Notes: generated by a model not told the origin, from the sequence alone. Positions 35,539-45,368 are shown, counted from the first letter of the stretch. The stretch: DNA of 64,000 nucleotides from Symploca sp. SIO1C2 (GCA_010672925.1 JAAHFP010000014.1:1-64000); one strand, 5' to 3'. A program made the numbers and translations.

Positions 35539-37548
35539 GTGGACATCCCCCGCCTGCACCCAGACACAATAGAGGAAGTAAAACAACGGGCTGAGATTGT
35601 TGATGTCATCTCAGAACATGTAGTCTTACGCAAAAGCGGTAAAGACTATCTCGGCTTGTGTCCCTTCCATGATGAAAAAACTCCCAGTTTCAGCGTTAGT
35701 CCCACCAAGCAAATGTACTACTGCTTTGGTTGTCAAGCTGGGGGAAATGCGATTAAGTTCCTGATGGAGGTGGGAAAGCATTCCTTCAGTGAAGTCGTTT
35801 TGGGTTTGGCGCGGCGCTATCAGGTGCCGGTGCAAACTTTGGAACCAGCACAAAGGCAAGAATTGCAACGTCAGTTGTCCCTAAGAGAGCAACTGTACGA
35901 AATTATGGCACTGACAGCCCAATTCTATCAACATGCTCTACGCCACAGACAAGGACAACAGGCACTAGAATATTTGCATGACCAGCGGGGTTTGCAGGAA
36001 GAAACTATCCAGCAGTTTCAGTTAGGATATGCACCAGCCGGGTGGGATACCCTCTACAAATATCTGGTAGAACAAAAAGGCAAACCAGTACAACAGGTAG
36101 CCGAAGCCGGGTTGATTAAACCGAGGAATAAGGGCAATGGTTACTATGATAGCTTTCGCGATCGCTTAATTATTCCCATCCGTGACACTCAGGGAAGGGT
36201 AATTGGCTTGGGTGGTAGAAGTTTGGGCAATGAACAACCCAAGTATCTCAACTCCCCAGAAACTCCACTATTTAATAAAGGTAAAATCCTATTTGCCCTG
36301 GATAAAGCCCGTGATTCCATTAGAAAGCAAGACCAGGCAGTAGTCGTAGAAGGCTATTTTGATGCGATTGCTCTTCATGCTGTGGGAATTACTAATGTCG
36401 TCGCCTCTCTGGGTACTGCTCTAAGTCAAGAGCAAGTGCGGCAACTCCTCCGGTATACTGAATCCAAGCAAATAATTCTGAACTTCGATGCTGATGCTGC
36501 TGGTACTAAGGCTACTGCTAAAGCAATCGGTGAAATAGCTCATTTAGCATACCAGGGACAAGTGCAGCTGCGGGTACTCAATCTACCAGATGGTAAAGAT
36601 GCCGATGAGTTTCTCCAAGGACATTCTGAGGCTCAGACAAAATACCAACAATTACTGCAAACTGCTCCCTTGTGGCTGGATTGGCAGATAAGCCAACTCC
36701 TCAAGGATAAAAATCTCCAACAGGCGGATCAGTTTCAGCATATTGCCCAAGAAATGGTGAAGTTGCTCAATCAAATCGACAACGTTAACCAGCTAACCTA
36801 TTATCTCAACCATTGTGCCCAGTGCCTCAGTCAGGGACAAGATAGATTAGTTCCCTTATATCTCAACAATTTACAGGCTCAACTTAAAAATCCCCTAGCG
36901 ACGAATAACAAGAAGCCACCAATATTACGCCAACCCTCATCATCTCTACCCCAGAAGAAGTCCAAAAGCCAGAATTCAAATTCCTCTCAACTTAACTCAC
37001 CGATTGATTCTGAGCATATTCTCTTAGAAAAAGCCGAAGCTTTACTTTTAGGCATCTACCTCCACTGTCCTGAGTACCGACAGATGATCATTGACAGTTT
37101 GGAAACAGAAGATTTGCTCTTTAGCCTTTCCCATCATAGATTTTTGTGGCAACAGATTCTAGGGCTGCAAGAAATAGCGGCAAAATCTCGTACCAATACC
37201 AGCAACTCATTAATTTCCCTCTTACAAGAGAGCAGCCTCAAATTTCCCGAAGAAATGGCTCAAGTAGCTCATCTATTTCATCCAGATGAGAAACTCTCTA
37301 AAGATCTTACCCGCGCTTCTGTCTTGATTCCAGCTGCCACCGCTTGCTTAGAAACAGTAGTATGTGAAAAGCATCGGCGTTATTGTCTCCAACAGTGGCA
37401 AAAGCTTAACCCTGCAACTGATTATCAAAGAATGCAGTACTACTGGCGGGAATCGAATGCAGTAAAGAAGCGGATTCAAGAGTTAGAGAAAACTCGCTTA
37501 AACAATTCTGGTTACCATAGCCTCAGGCAATCGGAAATGCTATCTTAG
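35539..37548 (+). CDS. dnaG: DNA primase
   Basis: RNA-primer synthase of replication, 669 residues. The N-terminal zinc finger is CPFHDEKTPSFSVSP with CFGC (residues about 40-64). The catalytic core (about 120-380) includes GRVIGLGGRSLG and the Toprim motif VVVEGYFDAIAL, with LNFDADAAGTKA as the second acidic site. The C-terminal DnaB-interacting part is from about 480 on, after a polar linker rich in Pro, Gln and Ser (about 455-485). Translation begins at GTG 35539. A TGCCTT-rich heptamer remnant lies in the 230-bp spacer before it. Confidence 0.97.
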   Translation: MDIPRLHPDTIEEVKQRAEIVDVISEHVVLRKSGKDYLGLCPFHDEKTPSFSVSPTKQMYYCFGCQAGGNAIKFLMEVGKHSFSEVVLGLARRYQVPVQTLEPAQRQELQRQLSLREQLYEIMALTAQFYQHALRHRQGQQALEYLHDQRGLQEETIQQFQLGYAPAGWDTLYKYLVEQKGKPVQQVAEAGLIKPRNKGNGYYDSFRDRLIIPIRDTQGRVIGLGGRSLGNEQPKYLNSPETPLFNKGKILFALDKARDSIRKQDQAVVVEGYFDAIALHAVGITNVVASLGTALSQEQVRQLLRYTESKQIILNFDADAAGTKATAKAIGEIAHLAYQGQVQLRVLNLPDGKDADEFLQGHSEAQTKYQQLLQTAPLWLDWQISQLLKDKNLQQADQFQHIAQEMVKLLNQIDNVNQLTYYLNHCAQCLSQGQDRLVPLYLNNLQAQLKNPLATNNKKPPILRQPSSSLPQKKSKSQNSNSSQLNSPIDSEHILLEKAEALLLGIYLHCPEYRQMIIDSLETEDLLFSLSHHRFLWQQILGLQEIAAKSRTNTSNSLISLLQESSLKFPEEMAQVAHLFHPDEKLSKDLTRASVLIPAATACLETVVCEKHRRYCLQQWQKLNPATDYQRMQYYWRESNAVKKRIQELEKTRLNNSGYHSLRQSEMLS

Positions 37549-38037
37549 CAAATGTATCTACTGGAGTGATACAGCTCAAATGGTGGAATAAGCGTAGGTT
37601 GGGTCTCGTTGCCTCGACCCAACATCAGTGAGGGGTAGTTTAGATTTTTGGTAGTGTGAGCGTCTCGCTCACTGGGTGAGCGAAAAAAAGGGTGGGGAGC
37701 TGAGGAAGCTGGGGGAGAAGAGAGAACTTATAATGTTTGGGCACAAAGCTCAAGAAATCCCACCAAAAATTTCGTTCACCCTCGCTCACTAGAGGAATAG
37801 AAAAAGCGATCAAGATGTTTGCGCTACGCGAATGCACTACTCTATTTCAGCATTTTAGGTGGGTCACGACAGTAGCGTAACGCAACACATTGTGAATACA
37901 GTCTTTTCAAACAATTTCCTAAGATGCATACCCGCTTCACCTGTAAATACTTGTTTTGCTTCAGCGATTAAGATAAACTAGCAAACTTTGGGTACGATTG
38001 AACACATTGACGAATCTTAAGCCTTACAGCCGATACA
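37549..38037. other. Spacer with two spacer-palindrome families
   Basis: 489 bp without a credible gene. It holds the 26-bp GTTGGGTC palindrome (37598-37623), a degraded AGCTGAGGA-type 9-mer tract near 37695 and a GTAGCGTAACGCA segment at 37873-37895. The ferredoxin promoter lies presumably near its right end. Confidence 0.65.
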
Positions 38038-38358
38038 ATGCCTAACATCTACACCGTAGAAATTCAACATCAGGGCACTACTACCCATAAGGTAGAAGTG
38101 CCAGAAGGTAAAAAAATTCTTGAGACTGCTCTTAATGCTGGGAAAGACTTACCTTGTTCCTGTCATGCAGGAGTCTGTACTACCTGCGCCGCTAAAATTT
38201 TAGAAGGAACTGTGGAACAGAGTGAGGGGATGGGGCTGAGTCCAGAGCTTCAAGCTGAAGGGTATGTATTACTCTGTGTTGCTTATCCTACCTCTAACCT
38301 GAAAATTGAGATAGAGAAGGAAGAGGATGTATACGAGCGCCAATTTGGTCAGCCTTGA
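38038..38358 (+). CDS. Plant-type [2Fe-2S] ferredoxin
   Basis: A 106-residue one-electron carrier. The cluster ligands are C42, C47, C50 (CHAGVCTTC) and C80 (LLCVAYP). The segment before the cluster is PCSCHAG; the common photosynthetic form has a CRAGACSTC-type loop, so this is a variant ferredoxin with a longer C-terminal tail (EKEEDVYERQFGQP) than PetF. It may serve a specialised redox partner. It stands alone and starts with ATG 38038. Confidence 0.93.
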   Translation: MPNIYTVEIQHQGTTTHKVEVPEGKKILETALNAGKDLPCSCHAGVCTTCAAKILEGTVEQSEGMGLSPELQAEGYVLLCVAYPTSNLKIEIEKEEDVYERQFGQP

Positions 38359-38458
38359 TCAAATGAACTATTGTGCATTTAAATTGTGAGTTAGTGCTGA
38401 GGTGGAGACGCACCAGGCACAGAGACTAGGACAAAACAATTTAAGTGCGTTGATCAAA

Positions 38459-38489
38459 TAACAAACAACCAACAACCAACAACAATTCC
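38459..38489. repeat. ACAAACA/ACAACCA heptamers before a small gene
   Basis: Four heptamers end 2 bp before the ATG at 38490. They belong to the family found at the starts of proV and the HerA-like gene. Confidence 0.75.
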
Positions 38490-38687
38490 ATGACAACACA
38501 TTTTATTACCGCAGAAATAGACCTCCAAGAGTCACCAACTCAATTACACCAGGAAATTGAGGCTCAACTACAAGAGCAAGGAGAACCCCTACGCTGGGCA
38601 GTTACGGCAGTGGATACCCAGCAGCAGAAAGCCCAGGTAGAGGCAATTGTTATCGCTGAAGAAGACAAGACTAGCGCAAGGAGGTAA
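38490..38687 (+). CDS. Small conserved cyanobacterial protein
   Basis: A 65-residue acidic protein (MTTHFITAEIDLQESPTQLH, then EPLRWAVTAVD). I have the impression of a family conserved among cyanobacteria, with no known function. No membrane segment, signal peptide or Cys is present. It sits between the ferredoxin and DUF3326 genes on the same strand. The initiation region is a heptamer array without a clear ribosome site. Confidence 0.7.
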   Translation: MTTHFITAEIDLQESPTQLHQEIEAQLQEQGEPLRWAVTAVDTQQQKAQVEAIVIAEEDKTSARR

Positions 38688-38839
38688 TGGGCAGAACCCA
38701 CCCCTAACCCCTCCCAGGAGGGGAATAAGAGTATACGAGGGAAGAAAGTGTAGTGAGGTTTTTCACTTTTTCTTATGGTGGGTTATTTACACGGCGCTGT
38801 ACTAGTAACCAACCTACCACCTACCAACTACCACCTAAC

Positions 38840-39937
38840 GTGAATCAGCGTCCTTACACTGTTGTCTTAATTGTCCCCACTGGTATTGGGGCATCGATTG
38901 GTGGCTATGCAGGAGATGCCTTACCAGTAGCAAGAGCGATCGCAAGTTTGTGCGATCGCTTGATTACTCATCCTAATGTTCTCAACGGTGCTCAACTGTA
39001 CTGGAATTTACCCAATGCTTTCTATGTGGAAGGTTATGGGCTTGACAAATTTGCCGCTGGCAGTTGGGGATTGTGTCCAGTCCATCAGAACCGGGTGGGA
39101 TTAATCCTGGATCAAGGTATTGAACCAGACTTGCGCTTAAGACATCTCCAGGCAGCGGATGCAACTAGAGCTACTTTAGGGCTTAATCTAACAGACTACG
39201 TGGTCACCGATGCTCCCTTACAAGTGGAATTACGAACAGCGGCATCAGGGGCGAGTTGGGGTACAATAGGTAATCCTGACAGTCTGTTACGAGCAGCTGA
39301 AGTATTGATTACAAAAGCAGGAGCAGAAGCGATCGCGGTGGTTGCTCGCTTCCCGGATGAGACAGATGAGGAAGCCCTACAAGCTTACCGTCATGGACAG
39401 GGTGTGGATCCTCTTGCTGGTGCTGAAGCTGTGATTAGTCACCTCATAGTCCGTACCTTTGGTATCCCTTGTGCCCACGCACCAGCACTGATGCCCCTAC
39501 CCCTCGATCCAGATTTGTCTCCTCGCTCTGCTGCTGAAGAATTGGGCTATACTTTCTTACCTTGTACCTTGGTAGGACTTAGTCGTGCTCCCCAGTTTGT
39601 GGTAAAATATAATACCTCCAAAGCTACTTTACCCGGCAATATTACCTCTTCAGATCCAGCCGAGATCTGGACAGAAGCAGTGGATGCCGTAGTTGTACCA
39701 GCAACCGCTTGTGGAGGGAGTGCTCTGCTGAATTTTAGCCAGTCCCGTACCCAGATTATTGCCGTCGAGGAAAACCAAACCTCCATGAAAGTTTTCCCAG
39801 AATATTTAGGAATTAAAGCAATGCGAGTAAAATCTTATTTAGAGGCACTGGGTTTCCTGGTTGCTCATCGGGCTGGTATCAGTATTGATGCTCTTAGTCC
39901 ATCTCTATCGTCTTTGCATCGTTTATCAAGTTCCTAG
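38840..39937 (+). CDS. DUF3326 family protein
   Basis: A protein of unknown function, 365 residues from GTG 38840, well conserved in cyanobacteria and some plants. Landmarks are VVLIVPTGIGASIGGYAGDA near the start, ASGASWGTIGNPDSLLRAAE near 140 and VVPATACGGSALLNF near 300. An upstream in-frame start at 38753 would add 29 residues, but these are partly translated from an ACCAACTACCACCT-type repeat, so I reject it. It ends one base into the following gene (TAGTGA-type overlap), which suggests coupled translation with the CPBP protease. Confidence 0.88.
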   Translation: MNQRPYTVVLIVPTGIGASIGGYAGDALPVARAIASLCDRLITHPNVLNGAQLYWNLPNAFYVEGYGLDKFAAGSWGLCPVHQNRVGLILDQGIEPDLRLRHLQAADATRATLGLNLTDYVVTDAPLQVELRTAASGASWGTIGNPDSLLRAAEVLITKAGAEAIAVVARFPDETDEEALQAYRHGQGVDPLAGAEAVISHLIVRTFGIPCAHAPALMPLPLDPDLSPRSAAEELGYTFLPCTLVGLSRAPQFVVKYNTSKATLPGNITSSDPAEIWTEAVDAVVVPATACGGSALLNFSQSRTQIIAVEENQTSMKVFPEYLGIKAMRVKSYLEALGFLVAHRAGISIDALSPSLSSLHRLSSS

Positions 39938-40530
39938 TGACAAAACAGCTTCCCGATAATCCCGACATCGAACCCTTATCTCGCACTCAAGTTCTAGTAG
40001 CTATGGGTGTCACTGCTGTCGTATTACTATTTTGTGCCAAACTCTGGCTACAATTTGGTTCCGTCACTCTCCTCACCGTCAGATTTACCACTCAAGCCAT
40101 ACTTTTAGGGTTAGGTCTGGCAGTGATAATTACTTCTGGTAGTAGCTTAGTCTATCGCCTTTGGCCTGCTTACCGCCAAAGTGCTGACTTTTACTTGGAG
40201 TTAGTTCTCAAGCCTTTAATCTTACCAGATCTAATTTGGCTGGGACTCTTGCCTGGAATGAGTGAGGAATTATTATTTCGGGGTGTAATGTTACCAGCAA
40301 TTGGTTTGAATGCGGTTGGGGTAGTGGCGACTAGTCTGCTATTTGGCATTTTACACTTGAGCGGTTCACAACAATGGCCTTACGTTATTTGGGCTTCTGT
40401 AGTTGGCTTAATGCTAGGGTTTGCTGCTGTCACAACTGACAATTTGTTAGTACCAATTGTTGCTCATGTTATTACTAATTTACTTTCGAGCTACTTGTGG
40501 AAAAGGGGAAATAAAGAAGTTGAAGCGTGA
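39937..40530 (+). CDS. CPBP-family intramembrane metalloprotease
   Basis: A 197-residue membrane protein of the CPBP (CAAX protease and bacteriocin-processing, Abi) family. Conserved motifs are EELLFRG near 108, FGILHLSG near 140 and HVITNLLSS near 177, the Glu/His residues of the presumed metal site. About five membrane helices are visible. It begins at GTG 39937, overlapping the last base of the DUF3326 stop codon. The natural substrate is unknown. A GATTTTA heptamer array follows. Confidence 0.9.
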   Translation: MTKQLPDNPDIEPLSRTQVLVAMGVTAVVLLFCAKLWLQFGSVTLLTVRFTTQAILLGLGLAVIITSGSSLVYRLWPAYRQSADFYLELVLKPLILPDLIWLGLLPGMSEELLFRGVMLPAIGLNAVGVVATSLLFGILHLSGSQQWPYVIWASVVGLMLGFAAVTTDNLLVPIVAHVITNLLSSYLWKRGNKEVEA

Positions 40531-40544
40531 GCAAGTTTGCAAAG

Positions 40545-40577
40545 AAATTTTAGATTTTAGATTTTAGATTTTAGAAT
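40545..40577. repeat. GATTTTA heptamer array
   Basis: Four GATTTTA units between the CPBP gene and the small zinc-ribbon gene; the same unit is found at 5392-5440 and, inverted, at 48161-48192. Confidence 0.8.
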
Positions 40578-40614
40578 TAAAACGGTCACAAGCCCCTAAT
40601 CAAGACAACTTCAG

Positions 40615-40797
40615 ATGATACCGTCAGATGAGCACGCTAAAATAACGCCCACTACTAAGGATGAAACTCCCCGATGCCCTTATTGCGATGGTGATTTGAA
40701 TGAATTGAAGTTTAAGGAGTTTTCTGGGAAGGGACGTAGTGTGTACTTACTGTTTTGTCCTCACTGTCGGAAGGTTTTAAAAATATTTGCGGCTTAA
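40615..40797 (+). CDS. Small double-CxxC (zinc-ribbon-like) protein
   Basis: A 60-residue protein with CPYCDG near 21 and CPHCRK near 49 flanking a conserved middle (GRSVYLLF). The four Cys fit a zinc ribbon. Its job is unknown. It follows the CPBP gene on the same strand after 84 bp. Converging on it is the next gene, with 7 bp between stops. Confidence 0.7.
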   Translation: MIPSDEHAKITPTTKDETPRCPYCDGDLNELKFKEFSGKGRSVYLLFCPHCRKVLKIFAA

Positions 40798-40804
40798 GCT
40801 CATC

Positions 40805-41155
40805 CTACAATCTGGACATAACAGGGTTATCTATGGCAGATTTTGCTTGACTGTTATCCTGATTCTGGAATTTTTCCCACAAATCAAACAGACGCTCCAA
40901 AGCATCTCTTTCATCAACAGAATGAAAGAGGAGAAGACTAGCCCAGGATTGAGTTGTTTGAATTTGATATCTTGTCCTCAACCAAGACAAAAACTCTTCA
41001 AATGCTTGGTCTTGCTCACTTTTGGGGAGACCAAGTTGATTTCTGGCTAGATCGTATCCGTAATAAAATGACTGAAAATCAAAGATTGAGTACCGACTTA
41101 AATAGAGAGTCGGTCTTTTTTTGATTTCTGGTAAGAGGTCAACAAAACTCTCCAT
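40805..41155 (-). CDS. Unrecognised small acidic protein
   Basis: A 116-residue soluble protein starting MESFVDLLPEIKKRPTLYLS at ATG 41155, with repeated aromatic residues (IFDFQSFYYGYDLAR) and EEFLSWLRTRY and ERLFDLWEKF helices. It seems to belong to a small cyanobacterial family without known function. The frame is open up to 41362, but the extra residues begin with GELRELG from a 9-mer repeat and have no family character, so I use the inner ATG. Size and composition resemble immunity-type proteins, which is only a guess. Confidence 0.6.
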   Translation of the reverse strand: MESFVDLLPEIKKRPTLYLSRYSIFDFQSFYYGYDLARNQLGLPKSEQDQAFEEFLSWLRTRYQIQTTQSWASLLLFHSVDERDALERLFDLWEKFQNQDNSQAKSAIDNPVMSRL

Positions 41156-41335
41156 GCGATATCCAGTGGCAGTAAGGCACGGGGATCCGTCTTCTTTGTA
41201 CTTTGCTAATCTATCATCTGTTTCATAAGACAGCCATTTAATTTTTCCTGAGTATCCCCCATACATATAGATTCTGATGAGCAAAGATACGATGCAAGTT
41301 CGTTGAAGATAGGGTGTGAGCCAATACTGATTCAT

Positions 41336-41362
41336 CTTCCCCAGCTCCCTCAGCTCCCCCAA
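41336..41362. repeat. CAGCTCCCT nonamers
   Basis: Three units of the same 9-mer that occurs at 6111-6158 and 50549-50601. Confidence 0.8.
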
Positions 41363-41624
41363 CTCTCTTCGCTGGGGTGCGATCGCATACCCACAAATTG
41401 TATTGATTCCTTAACATTTGTCGTTTTTTCAAGAAAAATAGTATAATTAGATACAGAAAGAGATAGATGTCGTCCAAAATACAGCGGATATCTATTGAAT
41501 GTAGGGTAACCCGAGGCCAAAAAAGCTAAGTACACATGTTTGGAACTATCTTTGCTGAAGCTTTTTGCCTCCCTTACCTAAAAAATCAACTTTTGTCGGG
41601 AAGTACATCGGAGAAGCAATAGAG

Positions 41625-41798
41625 ATGAAATATCGGGGTATCAACTATGAAGAGCAACCATCAATGCTAGAAGTAAGTGAAGGCGAAATTGGTGGTAAGT
41701 ACCGGGGTCACACTTGGAGGGTTCACCGTCCTAAGCAAAATTTGAGGCATCCAGCCCTCCGAGAACTAACTTATCGGGGTATTAGCTACAGAGTTTAG
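41625..41798 (+). CDS. DUF4278 protein, short
   Basis: A 57-residue protein from ATG 41625 with the family pattern: MKYRGINYE at the start, GEIGGKYRGHTWRVH in the middle and LTYRGISYRV at the end, a repeated YRG-x2-Y motif. An upstream start at 41565 would add 20 residues without family character; GGAG lies about 14 bp before the ATG. DUF4278 proteins are found in cyanobacteria only as far as I know and have no assigned function. A longer relative follows 230 bp downstream. Confidence 0.85.
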   Translation: MKYRGINYEEQPSMLEVSEGEIGGKYRGHTWRVHRPKQNLRHPALRELTYRGISYRV

Positions 41799-41939
41799 CG
41801 GCAAAGGAAAGGAACAGGAAACAGACAACAGGCAAAATTGATAAGATTTGGCTATTTCAGTATTGGAATTTATTACTTACGCCCAAACTTATTAAGTATT
41901 TATGATGCATAGTGCAAGAGGTGAGCAAAATCTTCTTCC

Positions 41940-41978
41940 CTTCTTACCCTCCTGCCTTCTGCCTCCTGCCTTCTGCCT
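41940..41978. repeat. TGCCTCC/TGCCTTC heptamers between DUF4278 genes
   Basis: Five heptamers (CCTGCCT, TCTGCCT) in the 230-bp gap between the two DUF4278 genes. Confidence 0.8.
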
Positions 41979-42028
41979 CTCAATAGTTAAAACTACTGTC
42001 AAAAATCCTAATTCTAGGGGATAAAATC

Positions 42029-42439
42029 ATGAAACTTACTTACCGAGGAATTCAGTACCAAACAGAACCAGCAACATTAGAAATAAGAGAAGGTGAAATT
42101 GGTGGTACTTACCGAGGTTCACCTTGGAGAGTCCACTATCTTAGACATATTCCGGAGCCTCCACCAGTCCATAATCTGACATGGCGTGGTATCTCTTACT
42201 GCACTGGTAACACCCAAGCTGCCCAGCCCAGCACCACTCCTCAGCCCATCGGTGCTACCCTTAGTCGAAGCTGGGTATTCCGTAGGGAGCGTCAACAACT
42301 CTTGGATGAGGCAATGAAAGCTCATTTGTCTAGTATTCGCAGTAGCCTGGAACACCGGATGCAAGTAGCTAAAGCCAAGGGTGACGACAAGTTGGTAAGC
42401 TTACTCGAAGCAGAATCTAAGCAAATGATGACTATTTGA
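42029..42439 (+). CDS. DUF4278 protein, long
   Basis: A 136-residue relative of the previous gene: MKLTYRGIQYQTE, GEIGGTYRGSPWRVHYLR and LTWRGISY. After a Pro/Thr/Gln linker (60-78) comes a helical extension with many charged residues (SRSWVFRRERQQLLDEAMK, AKAKGDDKLVSLLEAESK) that the short copy lacks. The tandem arrangement suggests duplication followed by gain of a tail. Its function is unknown. Confidence 0.87.
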   Translation: MKLTYRGIQYQTEPATLEIREGEIGGTYRGSPWRVHYLRHIPEPPPVHNLTWRGISYCTGNTQAAQPSTTPQPIGATLSRSWVFRRERQQLLDEAMKAHLSSIRSSLEHRMQVAKAKGDDKLVSLLEAESKQMMTI

Positions 42440-42557
42440 ACAAATTTTCTTTAGGCAATGGTTATGGGTAAGCAATGGTGAACTTCAGCAACAGTGATAA
42501 GATTTGAATTGTTCGCTGTTAGGAGTATCAGGATGACTGATAACTTAACGACCAACT

Positions 42558-44231
42558 ATGCTCACAACCACTACAAATCAACCCTTACGTTGGCAAAGAG
42601 TTCAATATTCACCTCTAGCACGCCAAATCGACATTTTCGGTTCGGCGGCTAAATTTGCCTTTGATTTGTGGTGGGATAAACTCACTGGGAACAATTCCCC
42701 CAAGCAGAGAAATCGTCGGGCACGGTGGTTAGTAAACAGCCTGCTAGATTTAGGCCCAACTTTTATCAAGTTGGGGCAGGCACTATCTACCCGTGCTGAC
42801 TTGCTTCCTTTGGAATATATTCAAGCGTTGGTAGAGTTGCAAGATCAGATTCCCGCCGGTAGTGAGCAAGAAGCGATCGCTCTTATTGAAGCAGAAATCG
42901 GCGGTTCTATACATAGTTGGTATCGAGATTTTGATAGTTCTCCTCTCGCATCGGCAAGTTTAGGGCAGGTGTACAAGGCGAGGCTGCATACGGGAGAAGA
43001 GGTTGTCGTTAAAGTGCAACGCCCAGGATTAGAAGGGCTGTTCAATTTAGACTTTGAGGTGTTGCACCGACTGATGCGTTGGGGGAAAAGGTTGCTTCCT
43101 GGGGTTAAAAAATACAATTTGGAAGCAATTTACCAACAGTTTTTTGAACTACTCTATCAAGAAATTGACTATATCCACGAGGGCAAAAATGCTGATCGTT
43201 TTCGCCAAAACTTTAGTGGCTATTCTCAGGTAGTTGTTCCAGTCGTATTTTGGCAATATACTACCAAAAAAATATTAACTTTAGAATATGTCCCAGGTAT
43301 CAAAATTGATGACCGTCAAACCTTGGAAGCTGCTGGGTTAAATATCAAGAATATTATCCAGCTTGGTATTTGTTCTTATCTGAAACAGTTATTACAAGAC
43401 GGATTTTTTCAGTCTGACCCCCACCCCGGCAATATGGCAGTTAGCCGGGAAGGGAAATTAATCTTTTATGATTTCGGTACGATGGCAGAGGTAAAGTCAA
43501 TTGCCAAAGAGCAGATGCTCAAGACTTTTTTTGCTGTTCAAAGGAAGGATACCGATGAAGTCATTAATACTCTAATTTATATGGGTTTAATTGAACCTAT
43601 AGCGGACATGAGGCCAGTAAGACGATTAATGGCCTTTATTTTAGAGCAATTTCTAGACAAACCGATTGATGTTAGGGCTTTTGAGCAAATGAGTAGCGAA
43701 ATCTACGAACTGTTTAAGCAGCAACCTTTTCGCTTACCAGCACAGATGACATTTGTTTTGAAGTCTTTAACTACTCTTGATGGTATCGCTAGGAAATTAG
43801 ACCCCCAATATAACCTGTTAGCTGCTAGCCAGCCTTTTGTGAAAAGTCTGACAGTTTCTCTGGCACGAGGTAATATAGTAGGGGAATTAGCAAGGCAAGT
43901 CAGAGATTTTGTCAAGTATAAATGGGATCAACCTAGTCCCACGGAAAAGTTAATTCAACGCTTAGAAGAGCGGATTGAGCAAGGAGAGCTACAATTACGG
44001 GTGCGCTCTCTTGAGAGTGAACTTGCTCTCCAACGTATTAACTTAGGGATTAAAAGTTTAATTTATGCTTGCTTAACGGGATTTACCTTGCTCTCTGGTA
44101 CAGTATTGCTGTTGAGTCCTTATAGTAGTTGGGCAGTTGTGGCTTTCGGTTTATCAGGACTTTGGATATTATTTTTGCTACGCTCTCTGATTAATTTAGC
44201 GGTTAGGGAAAAAATTGACCGGCTAGTTTAA
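42558..44231 (+). CDS. ABC1/UbiB-family atypical kinase
   Basis: A 557-residue membrane-associated kinase-like protein of the ABC1 (AarF/UbiB) family, which supports quinone and prenyl-lipid metabolism. Family features: the KxGQ motif in GPTFIKLGQALSTRADLLP near 75, ASASLGQVYKARL near 132 (the Ala-rich loop that replaces the Gly-rich loop), QSDPHPGNMAVS near 290 and YDFGTMAEV near 310. Two membrane helices lie at the end (about 495-550). Several paralogues are usual in cyanobacteria, so no gene symbol is given. Confidence 0.94.
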   Translation: MLTTTTNQPLRWQRVQYSPLARQIDIFGSAAKFAFDLWWDKLTGNNSPKQRNRRARWLVNSLLDLGPTFIKLGQALSTRADLLPLEYIQALVELQDQIPAGSEQEAIALIEAEIGGSIHSWYRDFDSSPLASASLGQVYKARLHTGEEVVVKVQRPGLEGLFNLDFEVLHRLMRWGKRLLPGVKKYNLEAIYQQFFELLYQEIDYIHEGKNADRFRQNFSGYSQVVVPVVFWQYTTKKILTLEYVPGIKIDDRQTLEAAGLNIKNIIQLGICSYLKQLLQDGFFQSDPHPGNMAVSREGKLIFYDFGTMAEVKSIAKEQMLKTFFAVQRKDTDEVINTLIYMGLIEPIADMRPVRRLMAFILEQFLDKPIDVRAFEQMSSEIYELFKQQPFRLPAQMTFVLKSLTTLDGIARKLDPQYNLLAASQPFVKSLTVSLARGNIVGELARQVRDFVKYKWDQPSPTEKLIQRLEERIEQGELQLRVRSLESELALQRINLGIKSLIYACLTGFTLLSGTVLLLSPYSSWAVVAFGLSGLWILFLLRSLINLAVREKIDRLV

Positions 44232-44390
44232 GAAAAATGCAGAACCCACCCCTAACCCCTCCAAGGAGGGGGACAAGGCAAGAAAACTTTGATTTCAAAA
44301 TAAGCAACAAACAACTCGCCAACAATTATCCCTGTTGCGGTAGTCTAGATTAAGTGAGTTGATTCACTACTTTTTGTCAAAGATCGCCCT

Positions 44391-45368
44391 ATGTCCTCTA
44401 CCGTTACCAGTCCACCCCGCGTAATTCGCATCGGTTCCCGCAAAAGTCAGTTAGCTTTAGTTCAAACCTACTGGATACAGAAAAAGCTGCAAGAAGCGTT
44501 CCCCGATAGACAGTTTGAAGTCCAGACGATGAGTACTCATGGAGACAAAATCCTGGATGTTGCTTTATCCAAGATTGGGGATAAGGGGTTATTTACCAAG
44601 GAACTGGAATTAGGGATGATCAACAATGACATTGATCTTGCCGTACACTCCCTAAAAGATTTGCCGACAAACTTGCCAGAGGGATTGGTACTCGGAGTAG
44701 TAACGGAAAGAGAGAACCCTGCTGATGCTCTAGTGGTACATGCCAAGCATCAAGACAAGCAGATTGATACTTTACCAGCTGGTGCTGTCGTGGGAACTTC
44801 CTCACTGCGTAGATTGGCTCAGCTGCGTCACCATTTTCCTCACTTGAGCTTTAAAGATGTTCGAGGTAACCTAAATACGCGACTGAAAAAATTAGATGAT
44901 GGGGAGTACGATGCCCTAATTTTAGCAGTAGCTGGGTTGGAGCGACTGGAAATGAGCGATCGCATCCACCAAAAATTACCTCCAGAAGTTTCTCTCCATG
45001 CAGTTGGCCAAGGTGCTTTGGGCATTGAATGTCGTGGTGATGATACAGAAGTACTAGAATTACTCAAAGCGGTTGAACATCAACCAACGGCTCAGCGCTG
45101 TTATGCGGAACGGTCATTTTTACGGGAACTAGAAGGTGGTTGCCAAGTGCCGATTGGTGTTAACACTGAGTTAGAAGGTACAACTCTCACCCTTACTGGC
45201 ATTGTGGCTAGTATAGATGGAACAAAATTTGTTAAAGATACGGTTACAGGGGAAGCAACTAGTGCTGAAGAGTTGGGTATTGAACTAGCAGGAAAGCTTC
45301 GACAGCAGGGAGCCCAGGAAATTTTGGATGAGATATTTGCTGAAATAGAGCGGGACTCTAACAAGTAA
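44391..45368 (+). CDS. hemC: Hydroxymethylbilane synthase
   Basis: Porphobilinogen deaminase: joins four porphobilinogens into hydroxymethylbilane for haem, chlorophyll and cobalamin. The 325 residues contain [14 protein letters not shown] near 10, HSLKDLPT near 85, [11 protein letters not shown] near 130 and the dipyrromethane-cofactor Cys in [10 protein letters not shown] near 250. Length is normal, with a short polar C-terminal end. It is a single gene; the spacer after it has GGCAGGA heptamers. Confidence 0.97.
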   Translation: MSSTVTSPPRVIRIGSRKSQLALVQTYWIQKKLQEAFPDRQFEVQTMSTHGDKILDVALSKIGDKGLFTKELELGMINNDIDLAVHSLKDLPTNLPEGLVLGVVTERENPADALVVHAKHQDKQIDTLPAGAVVGTSSLRRLAQLRHHFPHLSFKDVRGNLNTRLKKLDDGEYDALILAVAGLERLEMSDRIHQKLPPEVSLHAVGQGALGIECRGDDTEVLELLKAVEHQPTAQRCYAERSFLRELEGGCQVPIGVNTELEGTTLTLTGIVASIDGTKFVKDTVTGEATSAEELGIELAGKLRQQGAQEILDEIFAEIERDSNK

